A stretch of 59,736 nucleotides of DNA from Nitrosomonas sp. GTDB lineage: Bacteria; Pseudomonadota; Gammaproteobacteria; Burkholderiales; Nitrosomonadaceae. Each line of letters begins with the position of its first letter. Position 1 is the first letter of the stretch. Position numbers and translations under genes: made by a program. The stretch spans positions 1 to 59,736 of the forward strand of contig JAAEXZ010000006.1 of the NCBI GenBank assembly GCA_017879645.1, in the 5' to 3' direction. Below, piece after piece: positions 53,294 through 59,736 of the stretch. The notes under the pieces were generated by a model. That model searched no databases. It saw only the letters and a program-made list of their open reading frames with translations, and was not told where the DNA came from.

Positions 53294-55387
53294 TTAAAAG
53301 CGCCATTGCACACCGCCATAGACGCCGCGAGGAATCTGTACGGGTATGGATGGAACGAAATCGCCCACCGATTCCTGATGGAATTGACTGAACAAGTTTT
53401 GCCCCACCACGAACAGCTCCGTATTTCTATAAGGCTTATATATCAGCTTACTATCCATCGTGACATAGTCGGGGATATGATAAAACGGGATGGAGCTGGT
53501 ATAGCGCAACCACATATTGAGTTGCAATTTATCCGAGAAATCGTAATTGGAACGGAAAGAAACTTGGTGATTTGGATTGGATTTGCCAGCGCCTGCGGTG
53601 GAGGCATCGAAATCCCTGGTCAATGGATTGGAGGAATTGACATCCAGTTGGATGAAACTGTAGCTACCTTGCAGGCGCCATTTTTCAGTAGGTTTCCAGT
53701 CCATGGCAACTTCAACCCCGTAGGTAAGGGCAGAAGCACCATTATTCGTAGTAACGGTGGCCACGAGATGTCTGGGCAGCCCTGTTCCCAGCGTAATTCC
53801 ACCTAAGCTAAAATCGCGTAGCTGACTATAATCGTTGATAAATGCGGCGATGTCGATCGATGCACGCGGTGTCAGCAGTCGCCGATAACCTAATTCATAA
53901 GCCAGCAATTTCTCGGATTTGAAGCCGGACTGTCCGGTGAAAGCAGCCTGAATCGGAAAAGGAAGCGCAGACAGTCCCGGGATACTGGTTAACTGTAACG
54001 CTTTAAGAAATGCATCTTCTTCGGCGCGGGAAGGCGTGCGGACTGCGCGTGATACGGCTGCCCATACCGAGTTCTCCGCATTGGGGGTCCACATCAGGCG
54101 GGCATTGGGCTGAATTTCCAGTCCGGTGAAATCGTTGCGATCCAAACGTGTTCCCAGAGTGAGAGACAGGCGCTCCGGTATCAAGGTGATTTCATCGCGT
54201 ATGAATCCGCTGAAAACATTGTTAGTTCTCGAGGGCGGGTTCATTCGGATGAGGTCGGTCTCGGTCACATGAGTATGGTACATGCGATAATTTGCACCCC
54301 AAGTTACATCATGGCGATTGAAGAGAGGCAAGCGATGCTGGAAGTCGATATCGAAACTTTCGGTATCAAAATCAATGGCCGATCCCGCTTTATGCTTTAA
54401 TTTGTCGAAATAAGTTTGCAACATGATCGACGACCGCTCCGACAGCGTGCGGTCCCAGCGGAACCGGATATTGCCACCTTCATTCGATCCTCGGATACCA
54501 CTCGGACTGAGTGATGGCAAACTGAGTTTAGACGGATCGATCGTATCGCCGATGAAATTCGAGAAAAAATCACCCTGTAGTGTGAACTGGTCGATACCGC
54601 GAGCATGATCGATGCGAAATCCACCGCGAGCCGAGTGCCATTCATCGTTGTTGCTGCTACCTGCTAACGAAGTCGTACTGTCGCGGGTGAATCCCTTAGC
54701 GTAAATTCGAAAGGGAGTTTCTTCATTGATTTTGCTGCCGTAGCGCGCGCCAACGAATCCATGTTCAAAATTGCCGCCGCCGGCGGTCAGCAGGGTGCCT
54801 TGTGTTTCCGCTGCTTTTTTGGTGATGATATTGATGACGCCATTCACCGAATTGATGCCCCACACCGTAGCGGCAGGGCCCCGGATGACTTCGATGCGGT
54901 CGATATCCTCGATCATCGTATCCTGCTGATCCCACATCGTGCCGGACATGATCGGGTTATAAACGCTGCGACCGTCCATCAACACTTGCAGTTTGTTAGC
55001 AAACCGGCCATTGAATCCCCGGATACTGACGGACCAGCGATCCGTGCCGACTCTTTCGACTTGCACTCCAGGCGCCATCCTCAGTGCATCGGGAATATTC
55101 GTGACTCCGGAACGTTTGATGTCGTCCTGGGTGATGACAAAAATGGCCGAGGGCACATCGGTCAGCTTCTGCGCACGCCGGGACGCCGAGGTGACTTCAA
55201 CTTTCATTAACTCCTCGATTGGCAGATCCAGTAGGGCATTGTCGGCGCGCATGCCGCTGGCTGTGGCCGTAGAGACTAACGTAGCGAATGACAACAGAGC
55301 CAACCCGGCATGAAGCGTATTCCATTCTTGTGAGAAAAACCGGATAGTTCGCCACCATCTGAAGTCTTGTTTTCTAGTTAGCTTCAT
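53294..55387 (-). CDS. TonB-dependent receptor, tandem copy C
   Basis: This 697-residue outer membrane receptor has a leader ending near TATA (LLSFATLVSTATASG), then LLDLPIEELMKVEVTSASRRAQ, the plug (IRGFNGRFANKLQVLMDGRSVYNP, VWGINSVNGVINIITKK) and a barrel ending GVQWRF. Its ATG overlaps the TGA of the YfiR-family gene (ATGA), with GAGG upstream, so YfiR copy 2 and this receptor are translationally coupled. Its plug is closer to that of receptor D (FNGRFANK, SVYNP) than to A and B (FNGLYANK, SVYSP). Ligand unknown. Confidence 0.92.
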   Translation of the reverse strand: MKLTRKQDFRWWRTIRFFSQEWNTLHAGLALLSFATLVSTATASGMRADNALLDLPIEELMKVEVTSASRRAQKLTDVPSAIFVITQDDIKRSGVTNIPDALRMAPGVQVERVGTDRWSVSIRGFNGRFANKLQVLMDGRSVYNPIMSGTMWDQQDTMIEDIDRIEVIRGPAATVWGINSVNGVINIITKKAAETQGTLLTAGGGNFEHGFVGARYGSKINEETPFRIYAKGFTRDSTTSLAGSSNNDEWHSARGGFRIDHARGIDQFTLQGDFFSNFIGDTIDPSKLSLPSLSPSGIRGSNEGGNIRFRWDRTLSERSSIMLQTYFDKLKHKAGSAIDFDTESFDIDFQHRLPLFNRHDVTWGANYRMYHTHVTETDLIRMNPPSRTNNVFSGFIRDEITLIPERLSLTLGTRLDRNDFTGLEIQPNARLMWTPNAENSVWAAVSRAVRTPSRAEEDAFLKALQLTSIPGLSALPFPIQAAFTGQSGFKSEKLLAYELGYRRLLTPRASIDIAAFINDYSQLRDFSLGGITLGTGLPRHLVATVTTNNGASALTYGVEVAMDWKPTEKWRLQGSYSFIQLDVNSSNPLTRDFDASTAGAGKSNPNHQVSFRSNYDFSDKLQLNMWLRYTSSIPFYHIPDYVTMDSKLIYKPYRNTELFVVGQNLFSQFHQESVGDFVPSIPVQIPRGVYGGVQWRF

Positions 55388-55935
55388 CGTCCTCTGACCT
55401 CCCGTGCGATTTGCAGCAATTGTGCACTCAGTTTGAGTGACGATTGCCGCACCATATCCAGATTGACCGAGAAATGCAGGTTCTTGCCGTCGTTGTTCAA
55501 AACGAGCATTCCACCCATGTCGAGAAATCCGTTGATATTGCTGACTACCAGAACCGGTTTGGTATTGACGGTTTTGAGCCAGTCACGAATACGTTCTGCA
55601 CCTTCTTCTTGTGGCAGGTACAGTAATTGGCAATCCTGCGTACTATCACCCAATTGCAGGCGTTTGATCTTTACCGGTTTACCTTGCGCCGGGCGACCGC
55701 CAATCGCATTCAATTCCTCAAATGCGGGATGTTTGCTGGTGCAAAGCGTTAACTCCGCACCAAGACTATTTTCCGGCCATTCGGTAAATTTAAGGAAGTT
55801 GAAAAGAAACGCGGCAATCAGGGTTTGCTCGCTGGCAGCCGAAGCAGCCATGGCCGGCGTAGTAGGACCAAAAGATGTAATACTTACGAGCAGGTAGAAA
55901 AGTAGGGCGCGCAGCACGATCTTTATGCGCTTCAT
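55384..55935 (-). CDS. YfiR-family (DUF4154) periplasmic protein, copy 2
   Basis: This is a 183-residue protein of the same length and layout as copy 1 at 46405. A signal peptide (MKRIKIVLRALLFYLLVS) is followed by EQTLIAAFLFNFLKFTEWPE, VVSNINGFLDMGGM and LLQIAREVRGR. Two Cys in the mature part (LTLCTSK and DCQLLYLP) match those of copy 1. GGAG lies eight bases before the ATG at 55935. The stop overlaps the start of receptor C. A periplasmic signalling role between receptor and kinase is inferred from the family and the context. Confidence 0.9.
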   Translation of the reverse strand: MKRIKIVLRALLFYLLVSITSFGPTTPAMAASAASEQTLIAAFLFNFLKFTEWPENSLGAELTLCTSKHPAFEELNAIGGRPAQGKPVKIKRLQLGDSTQDCQLLYLPQEEGAERIRDWLKTVNTKPVLVVSNINGFLDMGGMLVLNNDGKNLHFSVNLDMVRQSSLKLSAQLLQIAREVRGR

Positions 55936-55975
55936 GATCGAAACTCCGTTACCGGGAAAGACAGATAGCTGCACT

Positions 55976-56025
55976 GCTGCAAGGCTACGCAGGCTGGCGT
56001 AACTATGTAACCTGCGTATTGCAGC
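55976..56025 (-). other. Long intercistronic hairpin between receptor D and YfiR copy 2
   Basis: GCTGCAA (55976-55982) pairs with TTGCAGC (56019-56025), and ACGCAGG (55987-55993) pairs with CCTGCGT (56011-56017), giving about 14 base pairs with a small asymmetric bulge and a 17-base loop. No U tract follows on the transcribed strand, so a terminator is unlikely. An RNA stability or processing element that sets different levels of the two genes is possible. Confidence 0.5.
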
Positions 56026-56081
56026 GTGCAATCCTGATCAGTTTTATATGTACTTTTCATGTACTCCCGGGTTTGACTTCT

Positions 56082-58133
56082 TTAAAAGCGCCACTGTGCA
56101 CCGGCATAGACCCCCCGCGGAACTTGCGTTGCCATGGAAGGAATGAAATCGGATACGAATTCACGGTGGTTCTGGCTAAACAGATTTTGACCTACGACAA
56201 ATAGCTCGACGTTCTTGAACGGCTTGTAGGTCAGCTTGCCATCCATCGTGACGTAATCCTGAATGTCGTATAAGCTGATATCGCTGACGTAGCGGAGCCA
56301 TAGATTGAGCTGCAGTCGCTCAGAAAAATCGTAGTGCGAGCGCACCGAAACCTGATGCTGCGGCGTAACCTTCCCGGCACTGCCCACCGAAGCATCCGAG
56401 AGCTTGAAAAAAGGATTGGAATCGGTATGGATCTGGATAAAACTGTAATTGCCCTGTAACCGCCATTTTTCAAGCGGACGCCAATCGGCCGATACTTCCA
56501 CGCCGTAAGTGTATCCGCTGGCCTGATTGTTGATCTGCACCGGCAGTGTCAGATGTACAGGAAAAGTAGTCTGGAGTGTCAGGGCGTGCGCAGACAAATC
56601 GCGCAATTGACTGTAGTCATTGAAGAACCCGGTCAGATCGATAGAAGCTTGTTGTGACCACTGATACCGATAGCCCAATTCATAAGCCAGTAATTTTTCC
56701 GATGTGAAGTGGTTATTGCCGGCGAGTTGCACCAGCAATGGAAAAGGTAGTAGTGCCGTGGTTCCAGGTAACGAATTGAGCGTACGGGTATTTAGCAGGA
56801 CATCGTTCTCGGCACGCGAGGGTGTGCGCACGGCACGGGAGATGGCAGCCCAGACCGAATGCTTCTGATCCGGAGTCCACATCAACCGTGAATTGGGTTG
56901 GACTTCCAGACCGCTAAAATCGTTGTGATCCACACGTACACCCAGAGTCAGTTTCAAACGATCCGGCAGCAGGGCGATTTCATCGCGTGCATAACCACTG
57001 ATCAGGTGATTGGTTTGTTGGCGCGGGTTCAGTGAAATGAGCTCGGAATCGAAGACCTTATTGTGATACAGACGATAATTTGTTCCCCAGGTTATGTCAT
57101 GACGATCGAACAATGGGAAACGGTGCTGGAAGTCAATATCGAAGCTTTCCGCGCGAAATTGCGCTGCAGTCAACTGCCGGTAATCGACCCGATCATAGTA
57201 GGTTTGCAACATGATCGAAGATTGGTCGGAAAAGGTGCGATCCCAGCGCATGCGAATGTTGCCGCCTTCGATATGCCCCCGAGTAGCTTCCATCTGGATC
57301 AGAGGGGCGCTTAACTGGGTCTTGTCTAGCGTATCGCCGATTGAATTGTAGAATAGGTCACCCTGAGCGGTAAACTGATCGTTGCCACGCTGATGGTCGA
57401 CTCGAAAACCACCCCGGGCGCTGTGCCAGGCATCGTCAACTGAATGGCCTGAAAGCGACGACATGTTAGCACGCGAAAAGCCCTTGGCATAAATGCGAAA
57501 TGGCGTGTTTTCACTGAATTTTCCACCGTAACGTGCACCTGCAAAGGCATGCTCAAAACTGCCGCCGCCGGCTGTCAGCAGGGTACCCTGGGTGTCGGCT
57601 GCTTTCTTGGTGATGATGTTAATGACGCCATTGACTGCATTTGCTCCCCATAATGCTGCGCTGGGTCCCCGAATGACTTCGATACGATCGATATCTTCCA
57701 GCAGCGTATCCTGTTGCTCCCATTGCACGCCGGCAAACAATGGGTTATAGACACTGCGACCGTCCATGAGCACTTGGAGCTTGTTGGCAAAACGTCCATT
57801 GAAACCGCGTATGTTGATAGCCCATTTGTCGGTTCCGATGCGTGTCACTTCAACACCCGGAGCCATGCGTAAAGCTTCGGGGATGCTCGTGACACCGGAG
57901 CGTTTGATGTCATCTTGCGTAATGACAAACACAGCGAATGGCGTTTCGGATAGTTTCTGCGAGCGGCGTGAGGCCGTGATGACTTCGACTTTCATCAGTT
58001 CTTCGATTGAAAGATCCAGAAGCGCAGGGGTTGCGCGCATATCGGCAGCAATCGCTATATTCGCATGACAGTAGACTGTGATCATCATCAATACATAGCC
58101 AAATTTTAAGATCAAGTCATTGCTCAAAGTCAT
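56082..58133 (-). CDS. TonB-dependent receptor, copy D (first gene of the cluster)
   Basis: This 683-residue outer membrane receptor has a leader (MTLSNDLILKFGYVLMMITVY, cleavage near IAIAA), then LLDLSIEELMKVEVITASRRSQ, the plug (IRGFNGRFANKLQVLMDGRSVYNP, LWGANAVNGVINIITKK) and a barrel ending GAQWRF. ATG 58133 is chosen over a TTG at 58139; AGGCAA lies about eight bases upstream. It is the most upstream gene of the same-strand block and divergent from a small lipoprotein gene, so the main promoter should lie in 58134-58407. Ligand unknown. Confidence 0.92.
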   Translation of the reverse strand: MTLSNDLILKFGYVLMMITVYCHANIAIAADMRATPALLDLSIEELMKVEVITASRRSQKLSETPFAVFVITQDDIKRSGVTSIPEALRMAPGVEVTRIGTDKWAINIRGFNGRFANKLQVLMDGRSVYNPLFAGVQWEQQDTLLEDIDRIEVIRGPSAALWGANAVNGVINIITKKAADTQGTLLTAGGGSFEHAFAGARYGGKFSENTPFRIYAKGFSRANMSSLSGHSVDDAWHSARGGFRVDHQRGNDQFTAQGDLFYNSIGDTLDKTQLSAPLIQMEATRGHIEGGNIRMRWDRTFSDQSSIMLQTYYDRVDYRQLTAAQFRAESFDIDFQHRFPLFDRHDITWGTNYRLYHNKVFDSELISLNPRQQTNHLISGYARDEIALLPDRLKLTLGVRVDHNDFSGLEVQPNSRLMWTPDQKHSVWAAISRAVRTPSRAENDVLLNTRTLNSLPGTTALLPFPLLVQLAGNNHFTSEKLLAYELGYRYQWSQQASIDLTGFFNDYSQLRDLSAHALTLQTTFPVHLTLPVQINNQASGYTYGVEVSADWRPLEKWRLQGNYSFIQIHTDSNPFFKLSDASVGSAGKVTPQHQVSVRSHYDFSERLQLNLWLRYVSDISLYDIQDYVTMDGKLTYKPFKNVELFVVGQNLFSQNHREFVSDFIPSMATQVPRGVYAGAQWRF

Positions 58134-58407
58134 AAACAATTTGCCTGTGGTATGTCGGCCACAGCTTACTCACTTTTCCGGATATTGTGAATTTTCACCT
58201 TATTTTTCATTGGCTAACAATGATAATCTGTTGTAATGACCGCTAATTTGCGAATTAAAGGGTATTAAATTGCTTTATTCCGAATTGCCGGATCGTGAAA
58301 ATGATGTCAATAGACTTTTTGCAATGCTGCTATTACTTGTTAAACTGGCCGCTCCGGTGATTACGAGCGTAATCATCATTTTTCTTTATAACTTGGTGCT
58401 TCCGATA

Positions 58408-58632
58408 ATGAAATTACTTGCTTTGGGTGTTGTTGTTTTGGCTGTTTTTCTGACTGGATGTGTCACAGAACCGGTGGTGGGAGTACCCGTTGCACCCGTG
58501 ATACCTGCTGGTGTCACTTATGTTGCACCTACTTATGTGCGTCCGGGACCGGGGTATCTATGGAGTTATCATGTTGATTATGGCTGGGGCTGGCACCATC
58601 CCAACAGGGGGTGGCATCGGGGTTGGAGATAG
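58408..58632 (+). CDS. Small Trp/His/Gly-rich lipoprotein
   Basis: This 74-residue protein has a lipoprotein signal (MKLLALGVVVLAVFLTGC, lipidated Cys at 18). The mature part is Val/Pro-rich (VVGVPVAPVIPAG), followed by an aromatic tail YGWGWHHPNRGWHRGWR. The open frame begins at 58270, but the lipobox makes ATG 58408 the likely start. Function is unknown; similar short YxWGW-type lipoproteins are common in betaproteobacteria. Confidence 0.7.
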   Translation: MKLLALGVVVLAVFLTGCVTEPVVGVPVAPVIPAGVTYVAPTYVRPGPGYLWSYHVDYGWGWHHPNRGWHRGWR

Positions 58633-59452
58633 CTTCGTCAGCAGAAACTACCATGTTCAGCACATACCAACCATCAATACCATCTTGCCGACAATATTGG
58701 CGCTGATTATTCCGATTAAAGTACCGATTAGAGACATGGTTAACACGCGCTTGGAATACCCAAGGTATCGCGAGCTTCAACCTTGCGAATATCACTATAA
58801 CAGCTTTGAATCGGTAGCGCATGCATAGTGGGATCATAAGCGGCATGACAAGATCGAGCGACATGCAAGCTACACGATTCGACGCATAAAAGCGGATATA
58901 TTCATAACCCCATGAATGAAATTACCACAACTCAGGCTAGTAGCTACTTGTGCAATGACTGTCCGTTATTTTGTTTCTTAGCGGTTCTCTGACGAGTCTA
59001 TACCGTCCGCTATGCGAAAGCGGGAGTCATATTATCCTCTTAAACCCAGAAAAATAGAGAGTGTAACTTTCCTGTTTTTGAAATTTACCCATTTTTAGAA
59101 AAGTACCTCCCTTAATTGCGCAACGATACGTAATTGAATACGTCAGAAATCCTTCCCTTGAAAATAAGGGGTTTTAATCTTGCCCTTAACTATTATCCAA
59201 TTCAGCCTCAACGGCCTTGGCGATCTCTACACATTCGATACCGTGAAGTAAAAGCCAGTGCGAAACACCAGAAGGGAGGGCCGATATAAACGCACTGGAG
59301 GAAGCCAGTCACCAAAAAATGGAAAATGATGACTGAGAGGGTACAGTTCCAATAACGATTGAATCGACTTTGCGTTGACACATTGCCTGAAGATGGGGGT
59401 CACACAATCTTCGTAAACGCTTTGGCAGGTTGTCAGAGTTTCTTGAATCGAT
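58633..59452. other. Gene-poor stretch
   Basis: About 820 bases follow in which no reading frame has a recognisable product, ribosome site or homology to known families. The short frames at 58511-58828 (plus) and 59227-59481 (minus) look random. The sequence is AT-rich and probably consists of decayed or non-coding DNA next to an insertion sequence. Confidence 0.5.
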
Positions 59453-59736
59453 TCGGAGAAGCAACTAGAGCGTGTGGACAATTAGCAAGCAAACAGTTGG
59501 TGTAACAGCGAAGGATAACAGGCTATTTGTTGAAGCTGTTTTGTACCGTTACCGTGCTGGGATACCATGGCGTGATCTGCCGGAGCGTTTTGGAGATTGG
59601 AACAACATAGCCCGTCGTCATTGCTGCTGGTCGGAAAGCGGCGTATGGGAAAGGGTTTTCACGTATTTGGCCGAAGATGCTGATAATGAGTATGCGATGA
59701 TTGATAGTACAATCATTCGTGCTCATCAGCATGCTG
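59453..59736 (+). mobile_element. IS5-type transposase, N-terminus broken, 3' end outside window
   Basis: From 59496 the frame reads VGVTAKDNRLFVEAVLYRYRAG, then IPWRDLPERFGDW, GVWERVF and finally MIDSTIIRAHQHA, which contains the first catalytic Asp of the IS5-family DDE transposases. The expected N-terminal part is present only as SEKQLERVDN in another frame (59453-59482), followed by a TAG; about one or two indels are needed to join the pieces. No ATG precedes the conserved part in frame. The copy is probably non-functional, but the rest lies beyond the right edge. No inverted repeat end was identified with confidence. Confidence 0.75.

Noticed and set aside
49009-58133. Repeated similar segments as a CRISPR array or other short repeat array
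   Set aside because: The repetition comes from paralogous receptor genes about 2 kb long; no short regularly spaced repeats were seen.
58511-58828. 105-codon plus-strand frame overlapping the small lipoprotein gene
   Set aside because: The lipoprotein frame has a clear lipobox signal; this frame has no recognisable features.
59227-59481. 84-codon minus-strand frame
   Set aside because: It has no similarity or ribosome site and overlaps the transposase remnant on the other strand.

Overview
The window looks like chromosome from a betaproteobacterium, most likely a ureolytic ammonia oxidiser of the Nitrosomonas lineage. This is inferred from a complete nickel urease operon with its own urea transporter, betaproteobacterial housekeeping blocks (pyrG/eno/ftsB; rimP-nusA-infB-rbfA-truB; ubiCAD), an exosortase-associated small protein and many TonB-dependent receptors. 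No ammonia oxidation gene or rRNA is in view, so the assignment is provisional.

Layout. 1-3.2 kb: a caspase-like peptidase cut by the left edge, an OmpA-domain protein, and a double-receiver response regulator with a badly degenerate GGDEF motif. 3.3-16.5 kb: a nickel/urea region. A Znu/Tro-type metal ABC importer (minus strand) is divergent from a TonB receptor plus nikR (plus strand). The gap between them holds a perfect inverted repeat with both half-sites of the E. coli NikR operator. Convergent to nikR is a long operon read leftwards: porin, ureD, ureA, ureB, ureC, ureE, ureF, ureG, urea transporter. Together these genes could carry nickel and urea across both membranes and build the enzyme. 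16.8-41.8 kb: mostly housekeeping genes (htpX, ftsB, eno, pyrG, a fructosamine-kinase-family gene, argH, murA, ridA, recG, ubiC, ubiA, ubiD, truB, rbfA, infB, nusA, rimP, acs, an MBL hydrolase), one unknown membrane protein and a decayed DUF486 gene.

41.8-58.1 kb: the most unusual block. About 16 kb lie on one strand. In transcription order they are a TonB receptor, a YfiR-family periplasmic protein, three further TonB receptors in tandem, a frameshifted TonB receptor of a different subfamily, a second YfiR, a hybrid histidine kinase (sensor, HisKA, two receivers, HPt) and a receiver-GGDEF-EAL protein. It reads as an outer-membrane-to-cyclic-di-GMP signalling module expanded by receptor duplication.

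58.2-59.7 kb: a small lipoprotein gene, a gene-poor stretch and the start of an IS5-type transposase whose N-terminus is broken, running off the right edge.
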